A program made the translations under genes and the position numbers. A model generated the notes under the pieces. The model was not told the DNA's origin and made no database searches. It saw nothing but the letters and a program-made list of their open reading frames with translations. This document shows, piece by piece, positions 1-7,500 of a stretch of 10,887 nucleotides of DNA; positions within the stretch are counted from its first letter, which is position 1; each line of letters opens with the position of its first letter. This DNA comes from an uncultured Clostridia bacterium (GTDB lineage: Bacteria > Bacillota > Clostridia > Christensenellales > QALW01). The DNA lies in assembly GCA_900550765.1 (NCBI GenBank), contig URTC01000028.1, positions 1 through 10,887 of the forward strand, given 5' to 3'.

Positions 1-88
1 CGGCGGTTTGTTCCAGGTTGGCCGGCTGTTCCATACAGCCGGTAATCAGTAAGAATATAGTGCAGAGAAGTATTAATAATTTTTTCAT
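1..88 (-). CDS. Lipoprotein, N-terminal fragment (runs off window start)
   Basis: Only the first 29 codons are present. The translation begins MKKLLILLCTIFLLITGC, a classical type II signal peptide: two lysines, a hydrophobic core of about 12 residues, then the lipobox L-I-T-G-C with the lipidated cysteine at residue 18. After export, the family is diacylated on this cysteine and anchored to the outer face of the cytoplasmic membrane. The start is supported by an AAAGGA ribosome site nine bases upstream (about 97-103 read on the minus strand). The mature part visible (MEQPANLEQTA after the Cys) is too short to name a family. The gene is divergent from the LysR regulator, so that regulator may control it, which is inference. 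It could be a solute-binding protein or a small lipoprotein of unknown role. Confidence 0.8.
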   Translation of the reverse strand, partial: MKKLLILLCTIFLLITGCMEQPANLEQTA

Positions 89-160
89 AAGCGTTATTCC
101 TTTACAAGAATTTTCTTTGATTCATACTGTCATTTAAATCATACTACAACTGCTAAATAT

Positions 161-189
161 ATTATATAATGTAGAAAATTTAAAAGCAA
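161..189 (-). promoter_or_regulatory. Candidate sigma-A promoter of the lipoprotein gene
   Basis: Read on the minus strand, TTGCTT (184-189) and a perfect TATAAT (161-166) are separated by 17 bases, giving a start near 154 and a leader of about 65 bases. A 7-base direct repeat, TCATACT, lies in that leader at 122-128 and 139-145 and could be a regulator contact, but this is weak. The whole 89-299 gap is very AT-rich, so chance matches to promoter hexamers are expected. Confidence 0.45.
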
Positions 190-249
190 TAGGGAATTAT
201 GAACAGAAAAAAAACAATGAGTACATAATTTAAGAATATTATACTTGCC

Positions 250-278
250 TTTATATTATGAAAAAAATAAAATATAAT
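250..278 (+). promoter_or_regulatory. Candidate sigma-A promoter of the LysR gene
   Basis: TTTATA (250-255) and a perfect TATAAT (273-278) are 17 bases apart, placing the start near 285, close to the start codon at 312. LysR-type genes usually autoregulate from such shared divergent regions. I saw no convincing long T-N11-A palindrome here. The AT richness lowers confidence. Confidence 0.4.
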
Positions 279-311
279 AAAAATTAATAAGAAAAAAATA
301 TGGAGGATCGG

Positions 312-1217
312 ATGACATTACGGCATATGAAAATTTTTTTAACGGTATGCCAAAAAGGAAGCGTTACTGCGGCTGCGCGCGAGCTGTATCTTTCGCAGCC
401 CGCGGTCAGTTTGGCGGTAAAGGAAATGGAGGAACATTACGGTGTTCCGCTGTTTGACCGGATTTCGAAAAAATTGTATCTGACGCAAGCTGGCCGGCAG
501 CTAATGCATTATGCAGAGCGTATCCTTTCGCTTTTTGAAACTGTGGAATCCGGGTTAGGAAAGGACGAGGATACCGGTACTTTAAGGATTGGTTCGAGCA
601 TTACAATTGGTACGCATCTGCTGCCGTCACTTGTTCAAATGTTTTCCAAACGATATTCCAGGATGAAAATTCGCGTGCTGATTCACAATTCAGATGCGAT
701 TGAAGAAAAGCTGTTAAAAAATGAAGTGGATATCGGTTTGATTGAGGGAACGGTACATTCTCCTAATTTAACATGTCACCGGTTTTGTGAGGATAGGCTG
801 GTAGTAGTCTGCGCTCCGGAGTATCCTTTGGCTCAAAAGAGGATTGTGACACTGGAGGAATTTTTGCAGCAGAACTTTTTGCTGCGGGAGCCGGGCAGCG
901 GAACGCGGGAATTGCTGGATCAGGCCTTGGCGGTACTGGGGTATGCAGTGGAACCTCTTTGGGAGAGTTGTAGCACGCAGGCGCTGATTCACGGCGTTAA
1001 AAAGGGACTGGGGATATCCGTTTTACCCTATTTAATGGTACAGCAGGAACTGCAGGCCGGCGTGCTTTTGTCGCTTCCGGTAGAAGCACTTTCTCTGCAG
1101 CGGTATTTTTCGGTTGTATATCATCAAAATAAATATCTTTCCGGGCCGGTCAAGGATTTTATTGCTTTGTGCTTTGCGCAGCAGATGGAAAGAAACGGAG
1201 AGCCGTGCGGTACATAA
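312..1217 (+). CDS. LysR family transcriptional regulator
   Basis: DNA-binding regulator of about 301 residues, the usual LysR length. Residues 1-60 form the winged helix-turn-helix, with the family pattern GSVTAAARELYLSQPAVS as the recognition unit followed by LFDR at the wing. The remainder is the periplasmic-binding-protein-like effector domain, opening with GTLRIGSSITIGTHLLP and carrying the EVDIGLIEG segment typical of this fold. I chose ATG 312 over the in-frame ATG at 300. A GGAGG (302-306) sits five bases before 312, while nothing resembling a ribosome site precedes 300, and family members begin near MTLRHMKIF. The effector domain reminds me of the CysL/YeiE-like branch, but the ligand cannot be read from sequence. 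The divergent lipoprotein gene is the most likely target. A terminator follows immediately. Confidence 0.92.
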   Translation: MTLRHMKIFLTVCQKGSVTAAARELYLSQPAVSLAVKEMEEHYGVPLFDRISKKLYLTQAGRQLMHYAERILSLFETVESGLGKDEDTGTLRIGSSITIGTHLLPSLVQMFSKRYSRMKIRVLIHNSDAIEEKLLKNEVDIGLIEGTVHSPNLTCHRFCEDRLVVVCAPEYPLAQKRIVTLEEFLQQNFLLREPGSGTRELLDQALAVLGYAVEPLWESCSTQALIHGVKKGLGISVLPYLMVQQELQAGVLLSLPVEALSLQRYFSVVYHQNKYLSGPVKDFIALCFAQQMERNGEPCGT

Positions 1218-1218
1218 G

Positions 1219-1249
1219 AAAAAAGAGAGAATTGCGTCTCTCTTTTTTT
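1219..1249. terminator. Bidirectional intrinsic terminator between convergent genes
   Basis: AAAAAAGAGAGA (1219-1230), a six-base loop ATTGCG, then TCTCTC and seven T (1237-1249). The GAGAGA/TCTCTC stem is flanked by A and T runs, so a T-tract follows the hairpin in either direction. It lies one base after the LysR stop and three bases before the end of the minus-strand isomerase gene, so it can end both transcripts. Confidence 0.88.
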
Positions 1250-1252
1250 AGG

Positions 1253-2086
1253 TTACCGTACGGAAAAACTCTCTAAAAATTCGGCAGCTTCGCGAATATC
1301 TTTGCCGGGGGCTTCTCCGCATTCCCGTTCGATGGTTAAAAACCCATTGTATCCGATATCGCGCAGGGCCTGCAGATATTTGGGCCAATTAACATTCCCT
1401 TGGCCTAGCGGAACTTCGCGGAAACCGCTTCCGTCTTCTGCGGGAAGACCGTAATAACGCGGGGCGAACACGGCCTTGCAGTTTACGGGATGTATTTGGA
1501 GGCCGTCTTTGGCATGGGTGTGTACGATGTAGTCTTTTAAGGTATATATGGCCTGAACCGGGTCGTCACCGGCGCACATTACAAGGTTAGCGGGGTCTAA
1601 GTTTACCGCTACGCCGTCGCTTCCTAAATGGTCCAAAAAGTGTTTTAATATATCGGCTGGTTCCGGCCCGGTTTCAACGGCAAAATGTCCCTGCAATTCT
1701 TAGGCAAAATCGGATAGTTCTCTGCAGACTTTGTGCATGGATTCATATTGAATGCAATTTTCTGTTTCGGGTACTACGCCGATATGGGTGGTTACAATGT
1801 TTGTTCCTAATTCCAGCGCCGCTTCCAGTACCCATTTTTCACGATCAATTAATGCACGGTTTTCCTGATAGAACATATCACAGCCAAAGTCGCCGCAGAG
1901 GGCGGAAAACAGGAGACCGTGGTCGTCGGCCATCTGTTTTAATCGTTTAATCTCTTTTTTATCTGCGTGAAATTTTAAGAAGTTGCCGGCATAAAGCTGG
2001 ATTCCGTCCGCGCCGATGGCTTTTGCTTCCTGAAGCGATGGCAGGAGGTCTTTTTGAAAACTTTCAATAATAACGCCTATTTTCAT
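1253..2086 (-). pseudogene. Sugar phosphate isomerase/epimerase, interrupted by an in-frame TAA
   Basis: TIM-barrel (AP-endonuclease-2-like) sugar isomerase/epimerase. Read through one stop, it is about 276 residues, the normal family length. The N-terminal half (codons 1-128) begins MKIGVIIESFQKDLL and ends ELSDFA. Codon 129 is TAA (1700-1702), and the same frame continues at once with [14 protein letters not shown]. The metal-site pattern is intact in the second half: Glu 138 in VETGPEP, Asp 164 in NLDPANL, His 191 in HTHAKD, Glu 253 in TIERE. Homologues usually have A-E-E-L-G-G here, so GAA to TAA is a plausible single change. The truncated product lacks three of the four expected metal ligands or more and is unlikely to work. 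Its AAGGAG ribosome site overlaps the stop of the upstream dehydrogenase, indicating coupled translation. A sequencing error remains possible. Confidence 0.85.
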
Positions 2087-2097
2087 TATATTCTCCT

Positions 2098-3153
2098 TTA
2101 AAAAGTAATTTCCCGATTTTTGTCGGAAGATTCATACAGTGCATCCAGCAATTTGGCGCTGTCAAGCACGTTATCGATATAACTTCTGGTTTTGATTTTG
2201 CCCGTAAGCGCGTCGATGAAGGCGCGGTCCTCACAGGCGTGGGAACTTGGAATTTCGTATTCGGGCGTTTCACTTTCTAAGGTCGCGCCATTCCAAAATT
2301 CAAAGTGTCCGCCGTAGGTCAGGCGTGCGCCGCCTTTATCGCCGAGGAAATCCACATACATTTCGGTTTTTCCTACGTTCTGCGCCCAGGCACCGGTAAA
2401 GGTAATGCTGGGGCCGGCCGTGCGGATATAACCGGTAACAAAATCATCCACGTCGTTGGTGCCGTTTTCAATATCAGCGGTATTTTCTGCCCACATGCCG
2501 GTATATTTATAGGCTTTCATATCCTTGGCCATTTCACTGTAGGCATTGCAGGAGGCTGTTTTTAGGGCGGGATTGCCTAAAATATAAAGGATCAGATCCA
2601 GAAAGTGAACGCCCCAGTCTATTAAGACGCCGCCACCGGATTGGGCTTTTGTCGTAAACGGTCCGCCGAGACCGGGTATACAGCGAAAATCTCGGAATGA
2701 GCAGTTGACGTTATAAATTTTGCCGAACTTTCCGGCGTCCACCCACTCTTTTATTTTTTCTACCGATTTATGATAGCGGTTGCATACGCCGATATTTAAG
2801 AGTTTGTCCTGTTTTTTGGCTTCTTCGGCCATCTGTAGTGACAGTGCGTAGTTAACGGTAATCGGTTTTTCGCAAAACACATGTTTCTTTGCCCGCAGCG
2901 CGTCCATAGTGATGGGATAATGGGTGTAATTCGGCGTTAGTACAAATACAGCCTCAACTTCGGGGTCGACAAGGGCCTCATGATAATCGGTAATGACAGT
3001 TTCGATTTTTGGAAATTTTTCTTTACTGCTGCCGGCGCGTTCTTTTATGATATCGCATCCGTATTTGATGCGCACGTCATTCATGTTCTGTAGGGCTGGC
3101 AAATGAGCCGCGTTAGCGATTCCGCCGCAGCCGATAACGGCTATTGTTTTCAT
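2098..3153 (-). CDS. Gfo/Idh/MocA family NAD(P)-dependent oxidoreductase
   Basis: Sugar or polyol dehydrogenase of 351 residues, full length for the family. Residues 4-13 form the Rossmann nucleotide loop (IAVIGCGGIA). EKP at 95-97 is the family signature lysine motif. GGGVLIDWGVHFLD at 173-186 supplies the catalytic Asp 179 and His 183 pattern of the C-terminal alpha/beta domain. Family members oxidise hydroxyl groups of inositol, glucose or amino sugars. The substrate here is not readable. The start is fixed by AAGGAG eight bases upstream. The stop TAA at 2098-2100 is embedded in the ribosome site of the following isomerase gene, 11 bases upstream of its ATG, so the two form an operon. This pairing is common in keto-sugar and inositol-type catabolism, where oxidation is followed by epimerisation. 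With the partner interrupted, this pathway may be impaired. Confidence 0.93.
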   Translation of the reverse strand: MKTIAVIGCGGIANAAHLPALQNMNDVRIKYGCDIIKERAGSSKEKFPKIETVITDYHEALVDPEVEAVFVLTPNYTHYPITMDALRAKKHVFCEKPITVNYALSLQMAEEAKKQDKLLNIGVCNRYHKSVEKIKEWVDAGKFGKIYNVNCSFRDFRCIPGLGGPFTTKAQSGGGVLIDWGVHFLDLILYILGNPALKTASCNAYSEMAKDMKAYKYTGMWAENTADIENGTNDVDDFVTGYIRTAGPSITFTGAWAQNVGKTEMYVDFLGDKGGARLTYGGHFEFWNGATLESETPEYEIPSSHACEDRAFIDALTGKIKTRSYIDNVLDSAKLLDALYESSDKNREITF

Positions 3154-3185
3154 ATGATTTTCTCCTTTTTCATTTTTCTGCTTTT

Positions 3186-3214
3186 ATTATAGCGAATCTG
3201 CAGGCGATCGACCA
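3186..3214 (-). promoter_or_regulatory. Candidate activator-dependent promoter of the dehydrogenase operon
   Basis: On the minus strand a perfect TATAAT (3186-3191) sits at a 17-base spacing from TGGTCG (3209-3214), which matches only three of six -35 consensus bases. A good -10 with a poor -35 is the usual state of promoters that need an activator. The predicted start is near 3179, giving a leader of about 25 bases before the ATG at 3153. The repeat pair just upstream fits the AraC protein as the activator. Confidence 0.6.
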
Positions 3215-3218
3215 TAGC

Positions 3219-3258
3219 GTATTTTGAGGTAAAATATATCAATTTTTTGTATTTTGAG
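3219..3258. promoter_or_regulatory. Direct repeat pair, candidate AraC-type operator
   Basis: GTATTTTGAG occurs exactly at 3219-3228 and again at 3249-3258, 30 bases start to start (about three helical turns). AraC-family proteins bind direct repeats through two helix-turn-helix units. The proximal copy lies about -40 to -49 and the distal about -70 to -79 relative to the predicted operon start, directly upstream of its weak -35. The repeats and positions are seen in the sequence; the binding role is inferred. Confidence 0.5.
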
Positions 3259-3297
3259 AAATATTTTTTGTTTTGTTTGTAAAAATATGTGTTTTTA

Positions 3298-3326
3298 TTG
3301 ACAGGAGTGCTATGCAATTTTATAAT
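3298..3326 (+). promoter_or_regulatory. Perfect-consensus sigma-A promoter of the AraC regulator gene
   Basis: TTGACA (3298-3303), exactly 17 bases, TATAAT (3321-3326). Both hexamers match the consensus fully and the spacing is optimal. Transcription would begin near 3333, right before the ribosome site GAGGAGG (3335-3341), so the leader is only about 17 bases. The distal operator repeat ends 40 bases upstream of the -35. Confidence 0.85.
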
Positions 3327-3349
3327 AAGCAGAAGAGGAGGATAAAACA

Positions 3350-4261
3350 ATGAGCCAGGTAAAAATACGGTATCATTTTAATAATTTGTATGCGGAGAAC
3401 CCGCTGCAGTTTCAGGATATCCGATTGATACAAATCGGCCGTATTTACTGCGATTTTGATGCAGTGATTCCGGAGCACATCCATGGACAGTGGTATGAAT
3501 TGACGCTGGTGCGCAATGGTGTGGGCATTGTTACTACCAACGGTGAGGCGCGGTATGTAAAAGAAGGGGAAATTTATCTTTCTTCTCCTTATGATATTCA
3601 TAAAATTGAAGCCGCGATGGGAAGCCGGCTGGAATATGATTTTTTTGCTTTTTATCCGACGGATCCGGATATAGCACAGTGTTTTGAACAAATCCTATCT
3701 ACGCTGTGCGGTGTGCAGGCGCGGGTTTTTCAGGATGAGAAGATCGCCTATCTGGTAGGCAATGCGATTGCAGAGTTCCCGATAAAAAAGGATGATACGC
3801 CGGAATTACTGACGCATATCTTTCACCAAATTTTGATTTATATTCGCCGGGATTTTTTTAAAGAGCAGGAAAAACGGTGGGATCATATAACGGAAAATGA
3901 GATGCTGTGCTATCAAATGATGAATTATATCGATACGCATATGATGTCGTTAAAAAAATTAGAGGACCTTGCTTCATATTTTAATTATAATTATAGTTAT
4001 TTATCAGAATTGTTTCATGCAACTACCGGCAATACCTTGTTTCAATATTTTCAAAATAAGCGGATGGAGGCGGCAAAGATATTGGTACTGGAAAAGAAGA
4101 AAAAGATCGAAGAGATTGCCGAACTTTTTCATTATTCGTCGCCGTTTGCCTTTAGCAAGGCTTTTCGGAAAAAATATGGGATATCGCCTAAAATTATGCA
4201 AAAAACAGCAGAAAAACAGAAAAAAAGCAATCATCAGGGAGAAGAAATGTTGACTATATAG
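3350..4261 (+). CDS. AraC family transcriptional regulator with N-terminal cupin domain
   Basis: Regulator of 303 residues. The N-terminal part is a cupin sugar-sensing domain, with the H-I-H-G-x-W-Y-E-L motif starting at His 43 and a second strand around GEIYLSSPYDIHKIEA. The C-terminal part, about residues 190-285, is the double helix-turn-helix of the AraC/XylS family: LKKLEDLASYFNYNYSYLSELFH, the LFQYFQNKRMEAAKIL helix, and the second unit ending FSKAFRKKYGISPK at 267-281. The start has GAGGAGG nine bases upstream. Family members of this build usually activate nearby sugar-use genes when the cupin binds the inducer. The divergent dehydrogenase/isomerase operon, with a repeat pair in front of a weak promoter, is the obvious target. 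The last residues after the second unit are lysine-rich and low complexity. Confidence 0.92.
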   Translation: MSQVKIRYHFNNLYAENPLQFQDIRLIQIGRIYCDFDAVIPEHIHGQWYELTLVRNGVGIVTTNGEARYVKEGEIYLSSPYDIHKIEAAMGSRLEYDFFAFYPTDPDIAQCFEQILSTLCGVQARVFQDEKIAYLVGNAIAEFPIKKDDTPELLTHIFHQILIYIRRDFFKEQEKRWDHITENEMLCYQMMNYIDTHMMSLKKLEDLASYFNYNYSYLSELFHATTGNTLFQYFQNKRMEAAKILVLEKKKKIEEIAELFHYSSPFAFSKAFRKKYGISPKIMQKTAEKQKKSNHQGEEMLTI

Positions 4262-4454
4262 GAGGAATATTATAAGGGGGAAAGATACGGTAAAGACGTT
4301 TGATTTTTAATGCAGATTGGAATACGCAGGATTGGAGAGGACTTTCACCAAAAATTTTGTATACATCCAAAATCTATTTGGAATTCAGAAGCATGCTTTT
4401 AAGAGTAGAGAAATGGACATGGAAAAGTGAGATTTGCTCTCTCTTAATTTTTGG

Positions 4455-4479
4455 AAAACCGTAAAAGCGGTTTTTTTTT
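4455..4479 (+). terminator. Intrinsic terminator in the gap between the AraC and RHS genes
   Basis: AAAACCG (4455-4461), loop TAAAAG, CGGTTTT (4468-4474), followed by five more T to 4479. It lies about 190 bases after the AraC stop. It either ends the AraC transcript or attenuates read-through into the RHS gene. The stretch 4262-4454 before it holds no gene I can support: only a 31-codon ATG frame at 4310 without a ribosome site. Confidence 0.75.
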
Positions 4480-4497
4480 GTAAAAAATTTTTTAATG

Positions 4498-4573
4498 CGG
4501 ACGGATTTTGTCCGGTTAAGGAGGTAAGATAGGGGCGTCCGGCAAGAAAAGCCGGAAGAAGGGAGAAAAAGAA
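4498..4573 (+). promoter_or_regulatory. Hairpin-rich leader of the RHS gene with two ribosome-site-like motifs
   Basis: Two short hairpins follow the terminator: CGGAC (4498-4502) pairing with GTCCG (4510-4514), and TCCGGC (4538-4543) pairing with GCCGGA (4551-4556). GTCCGG occurs in both, so alternative pairing is possible. Between them is AAGGAGGT (4518-4525), a near-perfect ribosome site with no ATG, GTG or TTG at useful distance. The start used, ATG 4574, has its own GGGAG eight bases upstream (4561-4565). I found no convincing -35/-10 pair between the terminator and the ATG. Confidence 0.35.
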
Positions 4574-7500
4574 ATGGAAGAAAACCAAAAAATTCTGTTG
4601 GAAGCAGCAGAAGAAAAAATGGATGGCCGGGAGATTAAAAGTAAACGACGGCCGAACGAAAAACACTTTAAAAGAGCAGACGGAACCTATGAAGCAAGGT
4701 TGTACAGCGAACCAGTACATTATTATGATGAAACAACCGGCAGCTATGAGGAGTACCGTTCATCATTCCGCGAAGAAGATGAGGAATATGTGACGGAAAA
4801 CGGAAGTTTCCGGGCGAAATTCGGCAAGGATATGTGCAGGGAAAAAGCCGTGGAAGTGAGCCGAAACGGGTATAGCGTATCCTGGCATGCTCTGCAGTGG
4901 CAGACGCATACACCGCCGGAAACAAATGCCGGACAGTTTGACGAAATCTCTGAGGGACCGGAGAACGCGGTAGTGAAATATATTGCAGGCGATAAGGAGC
5001 TGTTGTATGCGGCAGGAAAAAACTATGTACGGGAAAGCATTGTGGTAAAGCAGAAGGCACGGGAATATCGTTATGCTTTTTTATTGCAGACAAATGGGCT
5101 GATGGCAGAAAAAGAGGAAAATGCCGAGCGTATTAAGCTGTATCCGTCGGAAAAAGCTGCTGAAAAAAAAGCCGTATTTACGATTCCGGAGCCGTATATG
5201 GCCGATGCAGCCGGTGTATGCAGCAGTTGTGTGCGGTATGAGCTTTGCGCAATCGATACGGGTAAATATATTCTGCAGGTTATTGCAGATGCTTCATGGA
5301 TCAATGAGGAAAAACGGGTATTTCCGGTAACGATAGATCCGGATATTTTGGTAAATGACACAGGAAGGTATTATGCTACGTGCGAGTCGGCAACGGTAAG
5401 CGAAGACGGCACCAGAATGCTGATGCACAGTAACCGGAGAGTGGGCTGGAGTACCAGCGGTGAAAATATTACATACATTCAGTTTGCACTGCCGGCAATG
5501 GATGAAAGCTATCGTTTGAAGAGTGCTACTGTCAAATTGTATCAATATGGTTTTAAAACAAACAGTAACAGAATTTATATGTCAGTCAACCGCGCGGGAG
5601 CACCGTGGCGCGCAAACAGCATCAGCTGGTGCAGCAGACCCGGTTCGGCAGAGGTAATACGCACGATTAGTACACCCTGCCGTAAGCCGGATGACGCTCT
5701 GCTGATCAATCTGGATACGGTTGTTAAGGCTTGGGACAGCGGGCAGACGCCCAATTACGGTATCTTTTTAAGGAGCACCGAGACGCGGCGGAACGCGGCA
5801 GCCAGATGTATAAGCGGCGGCAGTAGCTGCAGCGGCGGAAGCAGCTGTGGAAGCGGAGGCAACTGTGAGGAGAGTAAAAAGAACGATTATGTGGATTTTT
5901 ATTCGGAAAAGAGCGCTACGGCTGCAAGAAGGCCGGAAATCAGCATTGTCTATGAATCCGTGGGGCAGTATATGGATAACCAGGAAACTATTTCGTTTGA
6001 GGTTAACCGGGCGGGAACCACGCAGGTGAATCTGTATACGGGAGGATTGCTGCATATCCATGAGGATGTAAGTGCCGAAGGGTTAAAGCTGCCGCTTTCT
6101 ATCTCTCATGTATATCATACAGGTGTACCGCGGATCGGAGAGAATGAGTTTGGCGCGGGCTGGAAGCTTTCAGTAAGGCAGCGAGTACTGGAAAAAGAAT
6201 ATTCTACTGACGATTGGGTGCTGAAATATTTTGATGCCCAGGGGCGTACGCACTTTTTTGAAAGAAAGAGCGATGGAAGCGTCTGTGATACTTCTGGCCT
6301 GGGGCTGACTTTGACACGGTATCCTGACAACAGATATTATCTGACGGATGAAAAGGGTACCCAAATGATATTTGCCGCAGGCACGGGATATATTCAAAAA
6401 ATAACTGACATTTACGGCAACAGCATGACGTTTACGTATAATACGGCCAATCAGCTTTCTATGGTAGAGGATGGATGCGGGCATCAGGCAAGAATGTATT
6501 ACCAAAATGGACGGCTGAATAAAATGGAAGATTCCAAAGGTGAAGAAACAACGTATACGTATTCAGGGGATAATCTGATAAAAATAACGTATCCTAACGG
6601 AAGATACAGCTCGTTTGTTTATGATTCTTTGGGAAATCTGACAACGGTTACGGATCAGACGGGGTTGAAGTATAGATATCAGTATGATAGTAAAAACCGT
6701 ATGGTACGTGCGACGCAGCAGGCATCTTATGCAGGAATTTATCAAAACTTTACTACGGAGCAGACGAGCATCAATGGTGAGATAGCGGAAATCGAATACC
6801 GGGGACAGAGTACGGCGGTAAGCGGCAGCAGTAAGGTGAAGCAAATTTATAACTTCGATAGCCAAGGGCGCGTTATGGTGCAGTATCAGGATGCCTCGGC
6901 CAACAGCTATATGGCCGAGGAACCGATAACGCCGGCATCGATATCCGGATACGAGCTGCTGAGAAATAAGCGCGGCTATTGGTATGCGGCGAAATATCAG
7001 AGTCTGCATACAGCTATCAGGGGCGGTTATTATGAGGCCGGGGAGGATTGCCCGGAATATCGGCAGAATAACCTGATTCAAAACGGAACATTTATGTACA
7101 ACAATCCCGGAGATCAAACACCTTATGGCTGGAGTGTTCAAAACGGTGTGGGCGGCTGCTGTGACTATGGCGTAGCAGCAGAAAGCAAGTTCAGCAATAT
7201 GCGTTCCTACAAGGCAAAAGGCAGCTGGGGCGGATTGATGAGCATTAAACAGACGGTAAGTGTGGGCAGTCCCAAGGGAAATGCACTGATTGCGTCGGCA
7301 TGGATTAAGGGAGATACCAGCAGCGTTGTAGGGGGCACGGTGATGTGGCTTGCATTGCGGCTGTACTATACCGACGGCAGCTATGCGTCGCAGATAGCAA
7401 ATTATGATCCCTATTATACCGGATGGCAGTATACAGCGGCGGCGCTGACCCTTGCGGAGGGCAAACAAGTTTCATATGCAGAAGTAGAATTATGCTATGG

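Noticed and set aside
1696..1697. TTG at 1694-1696 as a genuine start of a separate C-terminal isomerase protein
   Set aside because: There is no ribosome site, the frame is continuous with the upstream half through a single TAA, and the N-terminal part of the barrel would be missing.
1700..1702. Recoding of TAA as a sense codon
   Set aside because: Other genes here (LysR, dehydrogenase, RHS, immunity) end with TAA in normal positions, and no recoding structure is visible, so a nonsense mutation or base-call error is simpler.
3320..3691. Minus-strand frame of 123 codons opposite the start of the AraC gene
   Set aside because: It overlaps the clear cupin coding sequence and the AraC promoter, and shows no family features.
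4310..4405. 31-codon ATG frame in the gap after the AraC gene
   Set aside because: There is no ribosome site, composition is random-looking and no recognisable features appear.
5808..5872. Possible CRISPR-like or tandem DNA repeat at the GGCGGCAGTAGCTGC-type stretch
   Set aside because: It is a coding low-complexity Gly/Ser/Cys segment within the RHS frame, with irregular units and no spacers.
6563..7468. 301-codon open frame on the minus strand inside the RHS gene, and similar minus frames at 7955-8452 and 8460-8951
   Set aside because: They lie wholly opposite recognisable RHS/YD-repeat coding sequence, lack ribosome sites and give Cys/Arg/Ile-rich translations with no domain pattern. They are codon-bias shadows.
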